From assembly GCA_947475995.1 (NCBI GenBank), contig CANJNI010000002.1, positions 124,001-188,000 of the forward strand: a DNA stretch of 64,000 bases, written 5' to 3'. The translations under genes and the position numbers were made by a program. Position 1 is the stretch's first letter. Each line of letters starts with the position of its first letter. Under the pieces are notes generated by a model. The model did no database searches, had not been told where the DNA came from, and saw only the letters and a list, made by a program, of their open reading frames with translations. Shown here one piece after another: positions 48,176-58,945 of this stretch. The stretch comes from Beijerinckiaceae bacterium (GTDB lineage: Bacteria; Pseudomonadota; Alphaproteobacteria; Rhizobiales; Beijerinckiaceae).

Positions 48176-48937
48176 TCAGTCCATCCGCATCGGCACGCCA
48201 GCGGCGGCCATATGCTGCTTTGCCTGACGGATCGTAAATTCACCGAAATGGAAAATAGACGCCGCCAGGACGGCAGTGGCGTGCCCGTCGCGGACACCTT
48301 CCACCAGATGGTCCAGCGTGCCGACGCCGCCCGACGCAATCAGCGGAACCGCGACGGAATCCGCGATCGCCCGCGTCAGTTCGAGATCGAATCCCGACCG
48401 CGTGCCGTCACGATCCATAGAGGTGAGCAGTATCTCGCCAGCCCCGAGTGACACAACTTCCTGCGCATACGCGATGGCGTCGAGACCAGTCGGTTTGCGA
48501 CCGCCGTGTGTGAAAATCTCCCAACGTTCCGGACCCGTCTTCTTGGCGTCGATAGCGACCACGGTGCATTGGCTGCCAAATTTCTCGGCGGCTTCGCGCA
48601 CAAAATTGCGATCATGCACGGCCGCCGTCATGATCGAAACCTTGTCGGCTCCGGCAAGCAGAAGCTTGCGAATGTCTTCGATGGTCCGGACGCCGCCGCC
48701 GACCGTCAACGGCATGAAGCAAGCTTCGGCGGTGCGTTGGACTACATCCAGAATGGTCCCGCGGTTCTCGTGGCTGGCGGTAATGTCGAGGAAGCAGAGT
48801 TCGTCGGCTCCGGCGGCGTCATACGCCATGGCGGATTCCACCGGATCGCCAGCATCCCGGAGGTCGACGAAGTTGACGCCCTTGACCACCCGGCCGTCCT
48901 TGACGTCCAGGCATGGGATGACGCGGTACTTAAGCAC
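48176..48937 (-). CDS. hisF: Imidazole glycerol phosphate synthase, cyclase subunit
   Basis: TIM-barrel cyclase making IGP and AICAR with ammonia from HisH. 253 residues. Catalytic Asp11 (PCLDVKDG) and Asp130 (VAIDAKK), phosphate-binding VGGGVRT and ASGGVG loops. GTG 48937; the start overlaps the end of hisA by 8 bases. Confidence 0.97.
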   Translation of the reverse strand: MLKYRVIPCLDVKDGRVVKGVNFVDLRDAGDPVESAMAYDAAGADELCFLDITASHENRGTILDVVQRTAEACFMPLTVGGGVRTIEDIRKLLLAGADKVSIMTAAVHDRNFVREAAEKFGSQCTVVAIDAKKTGPERWEIFTHGGRKPTGLDAIAYAQEVVSLGAGEILLTSMDRDGTRSGFDLELTRAIADSVAVPLIASGGVGTLDHLVEGVRDGHATAVLAASIFHFGEFTIRQAKQHMAAAGVPMRMD

Positions 48938-49685
48938 CAGCCTTGCTCCGTGCGGCGCTGATGAGTTTCAGGGCCTCTCTCGGGTCCAGCCTGCCATCGT
49001 AGAGCGCGCGGCCTGTAATGGCACCGGCAAGACGCGAGCAATCGGGCTGCAACAGGCGCTGGACATCGTCGAGGGAAGCCAGCCCGCCCGATGCAATGAC
49101 TGGAATCGTCAGCGCCTCGGCGAGCTCGAGCGTCGATTCGATGTTGAGTCCCTTGAGGTCGCCGTCGCGCGCAATGTCAGTGTAAATGATCGCCGATACG
49201 CCAGCGTCCTCAAATCTCCGGCCGAGATCGATCGCCGCGACTTCGGACACTCGCGCCCAGCCTTCCACCGCCACCTTTCCGGCGCGCGCGTCGATGCCGA
49301 CCGCAATCCGCCCCGGATTAAGCCGGGCCGCCTCCCGCACAAGATCAGGATCCTTGACGGCCGCCGTGCCGATGATCACCCGGCTCACCCCGTTCGAGAG
49401 CCAGCCGTCGATGGTCCGCATATCGCGGATGCCGCCACCGAGCTGGACCGGGATCTTGATCGCTTTCAGAATCGCATTGACCGCCTTGGCGTTCATGGGC
49501 TTGCCGGCGAAAGCCCCATCGAGATCGACGACGTGCAGATATTCGAAGCCCTGATCCTCGAAAGTTTTGGCCTGATGCGGCGGGTCCAGACTGAAAACAG
49601 TGGCGCGCGCCATGTCGCCATGCACGAGGCGTACACATTCGCCGTCTTTGAGATCGATAGCCGGATACAGGATCAAGGACGCCAC
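48930..49685 (-). CDS. hisA: ProFAR isomerase (HisA)
   Basis: Phosphoribosylformimino-AICAR-phosphate ribosyl isomerase, 251 residues, TIM barrel homologous to HisF. Catalytic Asp11 (YPAIDLKDG) and Asp132 (VGIDARAG), phosphate loops LGGGIRD and ASGGLAS. GTG 49685; overlaps hisH by 13 bases and hisF by 8. Confidence 0.97.
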   Translation of the reverse strand: MASLILYPAIDLKDGECVRLVHGDMARATVFSLDPPHQAKTFEDQGFEYLHVVDLDGAFAGKPMNAKAVNAILKAIKIPVQLGGGIRDMRTIDGWLSNGVSRVIIGTAAVKDPDLVREAARLNPGRIAVGIDARAGKVAVEGWARVSEVAAIDLGRRFEDAGVSAIIYTDIARDGDLKGLNIESTLELAEALTIPVIASGGLASLDDVQRLLQPDCSRLAGAITGRALYDGRLDPREALKLISAARSKAGA

Positions 49686-50323
49686 CCGAGGAAGTTTGCG
49701 ATCAACGCCAGCCCCAGCTTCTGACTTTTTTCAGGATGAAACTGCGTACCCGCAATGTTGTCGCGGCCTACCATGGCGACGATTTCGCCGCCATACGTCG
49801 TCCGGGCAATAACGTCGTCGCGAGAGACAGGATTGATCTGGAAGGAATGCACGAAATAGGCGTGCAGCCCGACTTCACCCAGTCTTATCCCGTCCAGCAG
49901 GGGGTGCTGGCGCGCCGGCGTCAACGTGTTCCAGCCCATATGGGGGATTTTCAGCGCCGGATCTGCAAGCCTGATTTGCTCGACGTCGCCATGAATCCAG
50001 TCCAGTCCCCTCGAAACCTCATGCTCAAGCCCGCGAGTGGCCAGCAACTGCATTCCGACGCAAATGCCCAGGAACGGCGTGCCGCGCTTCAAGACGGCTT
50101 CGCTCATGCTGTCGATCATGCCCGGCACGGCATCCAGTCCGCGGCGACAGTCCGCGAAGGCGCCCACGCCGGGCAGAACGATCCGCTCGGCGCGCCGGAC
50201 GACATCAGGATCTGCGGTCACCACAATCCTGTCATCGCGTCCCGCATTGCGGACCGCCAACTCAAAAGCCTTGCCGGCCGAGTGCAGATTGCCTGAACCG
50301 TAATTGATGATCGCGACCGTCAT
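49673..50323 (-). CDS. hisH: Imidazole glycerol phosphate synthase, glutaminase subunit
   Basis: Class I glutamine amidotransferase supplying ammonia to HisF. 216 residues. Oxyanion strand LPGVGAF, nucleophile Cys88 ([10 protein letters not shown]) and His196/Glu198 (TQFHPEKS). ATG 50323 overlaps the DUF2628 gene's stop by 4 bases; its end overlaps hisA. Confidence 0.97.
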   Translation of the reverse strand: MTVAIINYGSGNLHSAGKAFELAVRNAGRDDRIVVTADPDVVRRAERIVLPGVGAFADCRRGLDAVPGMIDSMSEAVLKRGTPFLGICVGMQLLATRGLEHEVSRGLDWIHGDVEQIRLADPALKIPHMGWNTLTPARQHPLLDGIRLGEVGLHAYFVHSFQINPVSRDDVIARTTYGGEIVAMVGRDNIAGTQFHPEKSQKLGLALIANFLGWRP

Positions 50324-50787
50324 GACCGGACCTCACTCATCGGAAAGAGGCCGATAATTGCATCTGAAGGGGGCGCAAAGCCGGTTGAAACCGCAGGACG
50401 CGGAGGTTCCTGCCGCCGCATCACGGCGCGGCGGAAAAAAATGCGTTCTGCCTCCCGCAGACTATCGCCGGTGACGACGTCGATCACCTCGTAGCGCCGG
50501 CGCTGCAGGGCGGCTTCGATCAGCGACTGGCCCTGGACGCCGAGAAACAGCGCGATCGCCTCGACCAGCCAGAGCATCGACGGGGCGTGCAGGAAGCCAA
50601 CACCCCAAAGCACTAGGATCATGACAAAAATCAACAGCCAACCGGCAAGAGCCCGCCAGTTGCGGTGATAGGCCAGCCAGAGCGGACCGAGGGCGGCCGC
50701 CCAGAAGCGAAAACCCTCCCGGACAAGGACGGCATCCGCAATGGCTGATTCTGCGCTTTTGAGCGCCATCACCGAATAGGTCGCCAT
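50320..50787 (-). CDS. DUF2628 family membrane protein in the his cluster
   Basis: 155-residue protein of unknown function. N-terminal soluble part with [23 protein letters not shown], hydrophobic segments at about 46-66 and 70-86, and a soluble basic tail. DUF2628 between hisB and hisH is a conserved rhizobial arrangement, but no histidine-pathway role has been shown to my knowledge. ATG 50787, 7 bases after hisB; stop overlaps hisH ATG. Confidence 0.88.
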   Translation of the reverse strand: MATYSVMALKSAESAIADAVLVREGFRFWAAALGPLWLAYHRNWRALAGWLLIFVMILVLWGVGFLHAPSMLWLVEAIALFLGVQGQSLIEAALQRRRYEVIDVVTGDSLREAERIFFRRAVMRRQEPPRPAVSTGFAPPSDAIIGLFPMSEVRS

Positions 50788-50794
50788 CCGGTCC

Positions 50795-51382
50795 TCACAG
50801 CGTTCCTTTGGTCGACGGGATGCGTCCGCTTTGGCGGGGGTCGATCGTCGCCGCGACCCGCAACGCCCGAGCGACCGCCTTGAAGCAGGACTCCGCGATA
50901 TGGTGGTCGTTGACGCCGTAGAACGTCTCCAGATGCAGGGTCATGCCGGCATTCATTGCAAACGCCTGGAAAAACTCCCGCACGAGCTGCGTGTCGAATT
51001 CACCGATCTTGCCACGGCCGAACTCCGTGCGGAACACCAGAAAGGGCCGGCCGGAAATGTCGATTGCCGCGCGCGTCAGGGTCTCGTCCATCGGAAGATG
51101 GACGTCCGCATAGCGTGTAATGCCCTTCAGATCTCCGAAAGCCTGCCGGAGCGCCTGCCCGAGGGCGATTCCCGTGTCTTCCACGGTGTGGTGGAAGTCG
51201 ATATGCAGATCCCCCTTGGCGGCGATGGAAATGTCGATCAATGAATGGCGCGCCAACTGGTCGAGCATGTGGTCGAAAAAGCCGATACCGGTCGAAATCG
51301 CCGAATGTCCGGTCCCATCGATATCGACTGAGACGGAAATCTCGGTTTCGCGGGTTTTGCGCTGAATGGTGGCGCTGCGCAT
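50795..51382 (-). CDS. hisB: Imidazoleglycerol-phosphate dehydratase
   Basis: Manganese enzyme making imidazole acetol phosphate; 195 residues, monofunctional (no HisB phosphatase domain). Metal-binding motifs [26 protein letters not shown] and the second half-repeat [17 protein letters not shown] 51382 with GAGAG upstream. First gene of hisB-DUF2628-hisHAFE-coaA, divergent from hslVU. The remaining his genes (G, D, C, I) are not in this window. Confidence 0.96.
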   Translation of the reverse strand: MRSATIQRKTRETEISVSVDIDGTGHSAISTGIGFFDHMLDQLARHSLIDISIAAKGDLHIDFHHTVEDTGIALGQALRQAFGDLKGITRYADVHLPMDETLTRAAIDISGRPFLVFRTEFGRGKIGEFDTQLVREFFQAFAMNAGMTLHLETFYGVNDHHIAESCFKAVARALRVAATIDPRQSGRIPSTKGTL

Positions 51383-51450
51383 GGGGGGCTCTCGTTGCGG
51401 TTGAGGGGCTTCTAGCAAGCTGGTGCTGATGTGGCTACCCTTTCGGTTGC

Positions 51451-51479
51451 CTTGCGGTCACGGCCACCAGCCCCTAGAT
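51451..51479 (+). promoter_or_regulatory. Candidate RpoH (heat-shock sigma) promoter of hslVU
   Basis: CTTG (51451-51454), an 18-base spacer, and CCTAGAT (51473-51479) match the alphaproteobacterial RpoH consensus CTTG-N17/18-CYTATNT with one mismatch. It would start transcription near 51486, leaving a leader of about 43 bases before the proposed hslV TTG. hslVU is a classical RpoH-controlled operon, which agrees. Confidence 0.6.
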
Positions 51480-51528
51480 GGTCGCTCACCGGCGGTTAAA
51501 TCCGCGCCAATTTTCCGGAACTTCGATC

Positions 51529-52095
51529 TTGTCCCAATCTTCCGCCGACCAATGGCACGCCACCACAATCCTGATGGTGCGCAAGAACGCGCGCACCGTG
51601 ATAGGCGGCGACGGGCAGGTCAGCCTCGGCCAGACGATCATCAAGGCAAATGCACGGAAGGTCCGGCGTTTGGGGAAAGGCGATGTCATCGCCGGCTTTG
51701 CGGGCGCGACCGCCGACGCTTTCACGCTTTTCGAGCGTCTGGAGGCCAAGCTCGACCAATACCCGGGCCAGTTGCTGCGCGCCTGCGTGGAACTGGCCAA
51801 GGACTGGCGGACGGACCGCTATTTGCGGCGGCTGGAAGCCATGATGCTCGTCGCCGACGCCCGCACGTGTCTGGTTCTCACCGGGAATGGCGATGTACTC
51901 GAGCCGGAAGCCACCGAACACGGCAGCGTCATGGCCATTGGCTCCGGCGGAAACTATGCGCTGGCGGCGGCGCGCGCGCTTTTGCCCGTCGAGCCGTCTC
52001 CGGATGAGATTGTGCGGCGCTCCATGGCGATAGCAGCCGATATCTGTGTCTATACGAACCGCAGCCTCGTGCTCGAATCCATCGACGCCGCGTAA
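51529..52095 (+). CDS. hslV: ATP-dependent protease subunit HslV
   Basis: Threonine peptidase of the HslVU (ClpQY) proteasome-like protease. About 188 residues, with a short propeptide of 11 residues removed before the nucleophile Thr12 ([10 protein letters not shown]). Family segments [35 protein letters not shown] and [16 protein letters not shown] are intact. Start chosen as TTG 51529 (CCGGAA upstream): the ATG at 51478 lies within the -10 of the candidate heat-shock promoter and would give an unusually long propeptide. hslU follows 10 bases downstream. Confidence 0.93.
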   Translation: MSQSSADQWHATTILMVRKNARTVIGGDGQVSLGQTIIKANARKVRRLGKGDVIAGFAGATADAFTLFERLEAKLDQYPGQLLRACVELAKDWRTDRYLRRLEAMMLVADARTCLVLTGNGDVLEPEATEHGSVMAIGSGGNYALAAARALLPVEPSPDEIVRRSMAIAADICVYTNRSLVLESIDAA

Positions 52096-52105
52096 GGATT
52101 TTGGA

Positions 52106-53413
52106 ATGACCGACCTGTCTCCCCGCGAGATCGTTTCGGAACTTGACCGGTTCATCGTTGGCCAGAAGGCAGCGAAGCGCGCGGTCGCAATCGCCTTGCG
52201 AAACCGCTGGCGGCGGTTGCGTCTGGAAGGCGCAATGCGTGACGAGGTCCTGCCGAAAAACATCCTCATGATTGGCCCGACCGGCTGCGGCAAGACCGAA
52301 ATCTCCCGCCGTCTGGCAAAGCTGGCCGGTGCTCCGTTTCTGAAGGTCGAAGCGACCAAATTCACCGAAGTGGGCTATGTGGGCCGCGACGTCGAACAGA
52401 TCATCCGCGACCTGCTGGAAGTAGGAATTTCGCTCGTTAAGGAAAACAAGCGAAAAGGTCTCGAAGCCCGCGCTCACCTGGCGGCCGAAGAGCGGATGCT
52501 CGACGCGCTCGTGGGCGCCACGGCCTCCCCTGCAACGCGTGATTCCTTTCGCAAGAAACTCCGCGCTGGCGAACTCGACGACAAGGAAGTCGAGATCGAG
52601 ATCGCTCAGGGCGGCGGTAATGTGCCTTTCTTCGAACTGCCCAACATGCCGGGCGCATCGGTCGGGGCGATTTCGATCGGCGACATTTTCGGGAAGGCTT
52701 TAGGCGGCAAGGCGAAGATCCGAAAGACATCCGTCCGGGAAGCTTATGCGCCGCTGATCGCCGAGGAGAGCGATAAGATGCTCGACCAGGATCAGGTCGT
52801 GCAGGAAGCGATCCGGGACGTGGAAAACAATGGTATCGTGTTCCTGGACGAGATCGACAAGATCTGCGCCCGCGAGGGCCGCACCGGGGGCGACGTCTCA
52901 CGTGAAGGCGTCCAGCGCGACTTGCTGCCGCTGATCGAGGGGACAAGCGTTTCCACCAAGCACGGCACAGTCAAGACCGACCATATCCTGTTCATCGCAT
53001 CGGGCGCATTTCACGTGTCCAAGCCGTCGGACCTTCTGCCGGAATTACAGGGCAGGCTGCCGATCCGTGTCGAACTGCAGCCCCTGGGAGAGGACGATTT
53101 CCGCCGCATCCTGACAGAGACGGAAGTCAATCTGATCAAGCAATATGCGGCGCTGATGGAAACCGAGGGCGTGAAGCTGGAATTTACCAGCGATGCAATC
53201 GACGCGTTGGCGCGCATCGCCGTGCAGGTCAACTCGACTGTCGAGAACATCGGCGCGCGTCGGCTACAAACCGTGATGGAGCGGGTGCTGGACGAAATCA
53301 GCTTTTCAGCGCCCGACAAATCAGGAGAGACCATCGCGGTCGATGCATCCTTCGTGGAGCGCAACCTCGGCGACCTGGCCCGGAACGCAGATCTCAGCCG
53401 TTTCATCCTCTGA
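52106..53413 (+). CDS. hslU: ATP-dependent protease ATPase subunit HslU
   Basis: AAA+ unfoldase partner of HslV. 435 residues, normal. Walker A GPTGCGKT at 57-64, pore motif GYVGRDVE, intermediate (I) domain about 110-230, Walker [11 protein letters not shown], sensor region, and C-terminal RFIL tail that docks into HslV. ATG 52106 ([10 protein letters not shown]). Co-transcribed with hslV. Confidence 0.97.
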   Translation: MTDLSPREIVSELDRFIVGQKAAKRAVAIALRNRWRRLRLEGAMRDEVLPKNILMIGPTGCGKTEISRRLAKLAGAPFLKVEATKFTEVGYVGRDVEQIIRDLLEVGISLVKENKRKGLEARAHLAAEERMLDALVGATASPATRDSFRKKLRAGELDDKEVEIEIAQGGGNVPFFELPNMPGASVGAISIGDIFGKALGGKAKIRKTSVREAYAPLIAEESDKMLDQDQVVQEAIRDVENNGIVFLDEIDKICAREGRTGGDVSREGVQRDLLPLIEGTSVSTKHGTVKTDHILFIASGAFHVSKPSDLLPELQGRLPIRVELQPLGEDDFRRILTETEVNLIKQYAALMETEGVKLEFTSDAIDALARIAVQVNSTVENIGARRLQTVMERVLDEISFSAPDKSGETIAVDASFVERNLGDLARNADLSRFIL

Positions 53414-53479
53414 AAGTCGGCCACTTGCGTTGGCGGAAACCGGTTGCCATAAGGCGTCCACCAAGTGGAGACGCGCGAC

Positions 53480-54514
53480 ATGGCCACCTTTCCCGAGCTC
53501 GTTTTTTCAGGCGTGCAGCCGACCGGGAATCTGCATCTCGGCAACTATCTCGGGGCGATCACGAAGTTCGTCGATCTGCAAGAGACGCATGACTGCATCT
53601 ACTGTGTGGTTGATCTGCACGCGATCACCGTTGCGCAAAACCCTGCGGAACTGACGTCGAACATCCGTGAAGTGACGGCTGCCTTCATCGCAGCCGGAAT
53701 CGATCCGAAGAAGCACATCATATTCAACCAGAGCCAGGTGGCCGAACACGCAGAGCTCGCCTGGGTGTTCAACTGTATCGCCCGCATCGGCTGGCTGAAC
53801 CGCATGACGCAGTTCAAGGAAAAGGCCGGCAAGGATCGCGAGAATGCCTCCGTCGGTCTCTATGCCTACCCGACCCTGATGGCTGCCGACATTCTGGTCT
53901 ATCGCGCAACCCATGTGCCTGTCGGCGAGGACCAGAAACAGCATCTTGAACTGGCGCGCGACATTGCCCAGAAGTTCAACAACGATTTTGCGGAGACGAT
54001 CCGCAATGTCGTCGGGGCCGATGCCTATTTTCCCCAGCCTGAACCCCTGATTCAGGGGCCGGCTACACGGGTCATGAGCCTGCGCGACGGCACGAAAAAA
54101 ATGTCCAAGTCGGACCCCTCGGATTATTCACGCATCAACCTTACGGACGATGCGGATACGATTGCCCAGAAGGTCCGCAAGGCGAAGACCGATCCGGAAC
54201 CTCTCCCGTCGGAATTGCCGGGGCTCGCCAAGCGTCCGGAGGCAGACAATCTTGTCGGCATTTTCGCAGCGCTGAACAAGCAGTCGAAAGAGGATGTCCT
54301 CACCCAGTTCGGCAGCGCCAATTTCTCAACCTTCAAGTCTGCGCTGGTTGATCTAGCGGTCTCCAAGCTTGGCCCGATCGGCGCCGAAATGAAGCGCCTT
54401 CAGGCTGACAAGAGCTACATCGATGGAGTTCTGTCCGACGGGTCGGCGCGCGCCAAGGTTCTTGCTGCCGGCACGATGCAGGATGTGAAGGACATGCTGG
54501 GCTTCATCCGCTAA
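53480..54514 (+). CDS. trpS: Tryptophanyl-tRNA synthetase
   Basis: Class I synthetase, 344 residues. Starts with [18 protein letters not shown] (HIGH-like HLGN), [18 protein letters not shown], and KMSKS as [15 protein letters not shown] 53480 with GGAG at 53467-53470; GTG 53465 is an alternative. In many rhizobia trpS follows mviN; here it follows hslU by 66 bases, a rearranged junction. Confidence 0.97.
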   Translation: MATFPELVFSGVQPTGNLHLGNYLGAITKFVDLQETHDCIYCVVDLHAITVAQNPAELTSNIREVTAAFIAAGIDPKKHIIFNQSQVAEHAELAWVFNCIARIGWLNRMTQFKEKAGKDRENASVGLYAYPTLMAADILVYRATHVPVGEDQKQHLELARDIAQKFNNDFAETIRNVVGADAYFPQPEPLIQGPATRVMSLRDGTKKMSKSDPSDYSRINLTDDADTIAQKVRKAKTDPEPLPSELPGLAKRPEADNLVGIFAALNKQSKEDVLTQFGSANFSTFKSALVDLAVSKLGPIGAEMKRLQADKSYIDGVLSDGSARAKVLAAGTMQDVKDMLGFIR

Positions 54515-54601
54515 CTCCCCGTGTTTGATGGCGAGCACGGCAATCTGCTACTATACGCAGGCAACCGACATCGGCCTTGAACCGACTGGCTGGAGACCCG
54601 C

Positions 54602-55165
54602 ATGTTTATTCAGACTGAAGCCACGCCAAATCCTGCCACACTCAAGTTTTTGCCCGGTCGTCCGGTGCTGCCCGACGGCTCGCTCGATATCCGCGACGAG
54701 AGATCGGCTGAAAAATCACCGCTCGCGCAGGCGCTTTTCGCCATCAACGACGTCTCCAGCGTGTTTTTCGGCTCCGACTTCATCTCTGTAACCAAGAAAG
54801 CCGGGGAGTGGCAGCATCTGAAGCCTGCCATTCTGGGCGCTATCATGGAGCATTTCAGCTCCGGCAATCCGATCCTGATTGCGGGCGAAACCGGGGCTGC
54901 CGGCGACGACTCGGAGGAGTTTTTTGCCCCTGACGACGCCGAAACCGTCGAGACCATCAAGGAATTGCTGGAAACCCGAGTGCGTCCGGCCGTCGCCGGA
55001 GACGGCGGCGACATCACCTTCCGGGGTTTCCGGGACGGCACCCTGTTTGTGACCATGAAAGGGTCCTGCTCTGGTTGCCCGTCCTCGACAGCGACGCTCA
55101 AGAACGGCATACAGAACCTGATGCGGCATTTTGTGCCCGAGGTGCGGTCGGTCGAACAGATCTGA
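54602..55165 (+). CDS. NifU-like (Nfu-type) Fe-S scaffold/carrier protein
   Basis: 187 residues with an N-terminal Nfu domain (1-88: MFIQTEATPNPATLKFLPG) and a C-terminal NifU domain whose CxxC Cys156/Cys159 (KGSCSGCPSS) binds a [4Fe-4S] cluster delivered to target enzymes. Matches the mitochondrial NFU1 and alphaproteobacterial Nfu architecture. ATG 54602. 86 bases after trpS; a universal stress protein gene commonly between them is absent. Confidence 0.95.
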   Translation: MFIQTEATPNPATLKFLPGRPVLPDGSLDIRDERSAEKSPLAQALFAINDVSSVFFGSDFISVTKKAGEWQHLKPAILGAIMEHFSSGNPILIAGETGAAGDDSEEFFAPDDAETVETIKELLETRVRPAVAGDGGDITFRGFRDGTLFVTMKGSCSGCPSSTATLKNGIQNLMRHFVPEVRSVEQI

Positions 55166-55194
55166 CGGGAGCGCCTGTCGCAAAGACGGACCGG

Positions 55195-55884
55195 ATGAGA
55201 ATTCTCGCAATCGACACTGCCTTGCCGAGTGTCAGCGTCTGCGTGATGGACGCGGGTAGTACGGACGCGCTCGCCGTAGAACGCGCACAAATGTCCCGCG
55301 GGCACGCCGAGGCGCTGATGCCGATCGTGCGCTCGGTGGTCTCCATGATTGAAGGGGGATTCGGGACTCTCGATCGGGTCGCGGTTTCTGTCGGTCCCGG
55401 TTCCTTCACCGGCATACGAGTCGGGCTGGCGGCCGCCAGAGCCATTGGACTTGCACGTGGAATTCCGGTTGTGGGCGTTTCTACGCTGGCCGCTTTTGCT
55501 GCTCCCATCATCGGCGCGGCAGGCCCCGATGTGGTTGCAAGTTCCATAGACGCCCGCCACGGCAATCTTTTTCTTCAGGTTTTCGATCGCGGCGGCCGCA
55601 CCATCGTCACGCCCCGGATCGTGTCCATACGGGATGCAGTCCGGACCCTCGGCTCGGGTCCGGTGCGGCTCGTTGGTAACGGCGCGCCCTTGATGGCAAT
55701 CGAAGCCTGGTCTGTCGGAATGGAGGCCGAGATCGATGGCGAGGCAGATGCACCGGACATCGCTTTTGTGGCTCGGTTGGGCCTTCTGGCGGACCCAACC
55801 TACGCGCCGCCCCGCCCGCTTTACCTGAAGGCTCCGGACGCAAAGGTAGCTCAGCAGTCAGAGACGCTTCGGGCTCCGGTCTAG
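55195..55884 (+). CDS. tsaB: tRNA t6A biosynthesis protein TsaB
   Basis: Non-catalytic ASKHA-fold partner of TsaD in threonylcarbamoyladenosine (t6A37) synthesis. 229 residues. Begins RILAIDTALPSVSVCV; GPGSFTGIRVGLAAARAIG is the signature. ATG 55195 (ACGGA upstream). Followed 5 bases later by rimI, a common tsaB-rimI pairing. Confidence 0.95.
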   Translation: MRILAIDTALPSVSVCVMDAGSTDALAVERAQMSRGHAEALMPIVRSVVSMIEGGFGTLDRVAVSVGPGSFTGIRVGLAAARAIGLARGIPVVGVSTLAAFAAPIIGAAGPDVVASSIDARHGNLFLQVFDRGGRTIVTPRIVSIRDAVRTLGSGPVRLVGNGAPLMAIEAWSVGMEAEIDGEADAPDIAFVARLGLLADPTYAPPRPLYLKAPDAKVAQQSETLRAPV

Positions 55885-55889
55885 ATACG

Positions 55890-56366
55890 ATGTTGTTCGG
55901 CTCTTTCTGGTCCCGCCCGGTCGCCGAATATCTGGCCTTGCAAACAAGCCAGGCGGCAGATTGCGCGCGCCTGCACGCCACTTCGTTTGCGCATCCCTGG
56001 AGCTCTACCGAGTTCGAGAACCTGATTTCTGCCGAAAACATATTGGCTGACGGGGCCTTTTTGCGCGGCAAGCTGATTGGTTTCGCGCTTTCCCGTCAGG
56101 CATTGGACGAGGCCGAGCTGCTCACGATCGTTATCGAACCCAACCGCCGTCAGGGCGGGGTCGGGTCCCGGCTCTTGTCGGCCCATATCGAAACTCTTAT
56201 CCGCCGCAAGGCGCGTCAGATCTTTCTCGAGGTCGATGAAACCAACAAGGCCGCCCGAAAGCTTTATGCGGCACAACGTTTCGAACAGGTGGGACGCCGC
56301 GAAGCCTACTACAGGCGACCGGGCGAAGCGCCGGTCGCAGCGTTGGTGTTGCAGAAAAATATTTGA
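55890..56366 (+). CDS. rimI: Ribosomal-protein-alanine acetyltransferase RimI-type
   Basis: GNAT N-acetyltransferase, 158 residues. Acetyl-CoA loop RRQGGVGSRLL and downstream IFLEVDETNKAARKLYAAQRFEQVGRREAYY in parts identify RimI-like enzymes. Acts on N-termini (S18 in E. coli); substrate here is inferred. ATG 55890. fur, which usually follows in rhizobia, is absent; 115 bases separate it from miaB. Confidence 0.93.
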   Translation: MLFGSFWSRPVAEYLALQTSQAADCARLHATSFAHPWSSTEFENLISAENILADGAFLRGKLIGFALSRQALDEAELLTIVIEPNRRQGGVGSRLLSAHIETLIRRKARQIFLEVDETNKAARKLYAAQRFEQVGRREAYYRRPGEAPVAALVLQKNI

Positions 56367-56481
56367 ATCAATGGAGTAATTCGGACGTTTGACTCCGGAC
56401 GGCCTGCGCGCAACAAACAGCCATGGAGCAAGTCGTCGGCGTGGCCGCAGCCCAGTCCCAATAAAGGCGTGTTTGAGAACC

Positions 56482-57900
56482 ATGACGGACGTGATGCCAG
56501 ACAGAGCCGCAGGCGACGAGCCGCAGAAGGTGTTCGTCAAGTCCTATGGCTGCCAGATGAACGTATACGACTCGGCTCGAATGGTGGACAGCCTGGCGGG
56601 TGCGGGCTTTTCGGAGACCGCCGTCATCGAGGACGCAGATCTCGTTATTTTGAACACCTGCCATATCCGCGAAAAAGCATCAGAAAAAATCTTTTCCGAA
56701 CTGGGCAAGATAAAACTGCTGAAACAGGATCGGCTTGCATCGGGAAAGAACACGACCATCGCGGTCGCTGGTTGCGTGGCGCAGGCAGAAGGCGGCGAAA
56801 TCCTTCGCAGGCAGAAGGCCGTCGATCTGGTGGTCGGACCACAAAACTATCACCGGTTACCGGATCTGGTTGCCCGCGCGAGAGCGACGCCGCACATCGT
56901 CGACACCGAATTCCCGGCCGAACAGAAGTTCGATTTTCTTCCTCATGCGAGCGCGCAAGTTACCCGCGCGCGCGGCGTGTCGGCTTTCGTGACCATCCAG
57001 GAAGGATGCGACAAGTTCTGCTCGTTTTGCGTCGTGCCCTATACGCGAGGCGCCGAAACCTCCCGGACGCCGCAACAGATCCTGGAAGAGATTTCAATCC
57101 TCGCGCGGGCGGGCGTTCGTGAGGTAACCTTGCTTGGCCAGAATGTGAACGCTTATCATGGCGAAAACCCTGATGGGTCCGTGGTGAGTCTCGCCGGTTT
57201 GGCGAACATGGTGGCCAAGATCCCCGGCATCTGCAGAATCCGCTATACCACCAGTCATCCCAATGACATGGCTGACGACTTGTTGGAGGCGCACGCGACC
57301 CAAAAGGCCTTGATGCCGTTCCTCCATCTGCCTGTTCAATCCGGGTCGGATCGTATCCTTTCAGCCATGAACCGCAGGCATACCGCCCGTGCCTACATCG
57401 AACTGATCCGGCGAGTTCGGGCGTCGCGGCCGGACATCGCATTGTCTTCGGATTTCATTGTGGGGTTCCCCGGCGAAACGGAAGAAGACTTTCTGGAGAC
57501 GCTCAAGCTGATTGAGTATGTCGGATACGCGAGCACATTTTCGTTCAAATATTCGCCAAGACCCGGGACTCCGGGCGCAGATCTGACGGATCAGGTTCCC
57601 GAGGACGTGAAACAGGACAGGCTGCGCAAGTTGCAGGATCTCGTGGAGCGCCAGCGCGCCCAGTTCAATCAGGCGATGCTGGGCCGCCGAATTTCGATAC
57701 TGCTGGAAAAAGCCGGACGCCTTGCGGGTCAGATTGTCGGAAAGACCCCCTATCTCCAGACGGTGCAGGTGAATGCCGACTCGAGTATGATAGGAGAAGT
57801 GGTCGACGTTATAATCTCCAGAGTTGGAACGAATTCGCTCTTTGGAGAGATGATCCGGACAGGCGACAATGCAGGAGCGAGACGGCTTGAAAACGTCTGA
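56482..57900 (+). CDS. miaB: tRNA-2-methylthio-N6-dimethylallyladenosine synthase
   Basis: Radical-SAM methylthiotransferase converting i6A37 to ms2i6A37 in tRNA. 472 residues. Auxiliary cluster cysteines Cys24, Cys60 and Cys98 and radical-SAM Cys176/Cys180/Cys183 ([10 protein letters not shown]) are present; C-terminal TRAM domain about 400-465. ATG 56482 ([10 protein letters not shown]) lacks a strong Shine-Dalgarno. Its last 32 bases overlap phoH. Confidence 0.97.
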   Translation: MTDVMPDRAAGDEPQKVFVKSYGCQMNVYDSARMVDSLAGAGFSETAVIEDADLVILNTCHIREKASEKIFSELGKIKLLKQDRLASGKNTTIAVAGCVAQAEGGEILRRQKAVDLVVGPQNYHRLPDLVARARATPHIVDTEFPAEQKFDFLPHASAQVTRARGVSAFVTIQEGCDKFCSFCVVPYTRGAETSRTPQQILEEISILARAGVREVTLLGQNVNAYHGENPDGSVVSLAGLANMVAKIPGICRIRYTTSHPNDMADDLLEAHATQKALMPFLHLPVQSGSDRILSAMNRRHTARAYIELIRRVRASRPDIALSSDFIVGFPGETEEDFLETLKLIEYVGYASTFSFKYSPRPGTPGADLTDQVPEDVKQDRLRKLQDLVERQRAQFNQAMLGRRISILLEKAGRLAGQIVGKTPYLQTVQVNADSSMIGEVVDVIISRVGTNSLFGEMIRTGDNAGARRLENV

Positions 57901-58936
57901 CCGGAATGACCGTTCGACTGAAAGGCCGGCAGGTCGCGGACCTTTTGGAGCACCGGTTGCCGCGGACTCGGAAGTCACGATTGCCTTCGAGGACAATCGA
58001 CTGGCTTCCCTTGTGTTCGGTCAATACGACCAGAATCTCGCGAAGATAGAGCGCAGGCTTGGTGTGTCGGCGCACGCGAACGGAAATCACATTACGCTGC
58101 GAGGCCCTGCCGATTCCTGCGAAAACGCCCGGCGTGTCCTCGAAAATCTCTACGCTCGCGTGAAGCTTGGACAGGCTGTCACCTTGGGTGATGTCGATGG
58201 CGCCATTCAGGAAGGCGCACTGCAGGGTTCTCTTTTCCCCGGAGAAGCCGAAGCCGGCCGGCAGGCCTTTGAGCAACTGGTGACGCGCAAGCGCGGCGCT
58301 GTCAGAGCCCGCAACGCAGCGCAGGACCAATATCTAAAATTGCTCAAGAAGCACGAACTTGTATTCGCGGAAGGGCCCGCCGGAACCGGCAAGACCTGGC
58401 TGGCCGTTGGACATGCAGTTTCGCTGCTCGAAAAGGGCGTGGTGGAGCGGCTTATTCTTTCGCGTCCCGCCGTCGAGGCCGGCGAGCGACTGGGTTTCTT
58501 GCCGGGCGACATGAAAGACAAGGTCGACCCTTACTTGCGACCGATCTATGACGCCCTGCACGATTTCATGGAAGGACGAATTGTCGAAAGAGGCATGCAG
58601 ACCGGCATGATCGAAGTGGCGCCGCTTGCCTTCATGCGCGGTCGCACCTTGACTAATTCCTGCATTCTGCTCGATGAGGCGCAAAATGCGACTTCGATGC
58701 AGATGAAGATGTTTCTGACGCGGCTTGGCGAAAACTCGCGAATGATCATTACGGGCGATCCCACCCAGACAGATCTGCCGCCTGGCCAGAAATCAGGATT
58801 GGCCGAAGCAATCGGCCTCCTATCAGGACTCGAGGGGATCGGTCACGTGGTCTTTCGTGAAGGCGACGTTGTTCGACACGATTTGGTGCGACGCATCGTG
58901 GGCGCCTACGAGGCGGCTGCACGCCGCTCTCCCTGA
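57869..58936 (+). CDS. phoH: PhoH-family ATPase (YbeZ-like)
   Basis: 355-residue PhoH-like ATPase/helicase-type protein, usually next to ybeY and tied to RNA or ribosome maturation. N-terminal KH-like segment (about 35-100), P-loop GPAGTGKT at 169-176 and Walker [13 protein letters not shown]. Start uncertain: ATG 57869 within miaB, or TTG 57887 with AGGAG about 10 bases upstream. First of phoH-ybeY-corC-lnt. Confidence 0.94.
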   Translation: MQERDGLKTSDRNDRSTERPAGRGPFGAPVAADSEVTIAFEDNRLASLVFGQYDQNLAKIERRLGVSAHANGNHITLRGPADSCENARRVLENLYARVKLGQAVTLGDVDGAIQEGALQGSLFPGEAEAGRQAFEQLVTRKRGAVRARNAAQDQYLKLLKKHELVFAEGPAGTGKTWLAVGHAVSLLEKGVVERLILSRPAVEAGERLGFLPGDMKDKVDPYLRPIYDALHDFMEGRIVERGMQTGMIEVAPLAFMRGRTLTNSCILLDEAQNATSMQMKMFLTRLGENSRMIITGDPTQTDLPPGQKSGLAEAIGLLSGLEGIGHVVFREGDVVRHDLVRRIVGAYEAAARRSP

Positions 58937-58945
58937 GGACCTGAC

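Noticed and set aside
51478-51528. ATG 51478 as the start of hslV
   Set aside because: It overlaps the -10 of a good RpoH promoter and gives an over-long propeptide; TTG 51529 fits better.
52894-52909. Third parS-like site in hslU (TCTCACGTGAAGG)
   Set aside because: Five of 16 positions differ from parS and the bases encode a segment (DVSREGVQ) conserved in HslU proteins generally.
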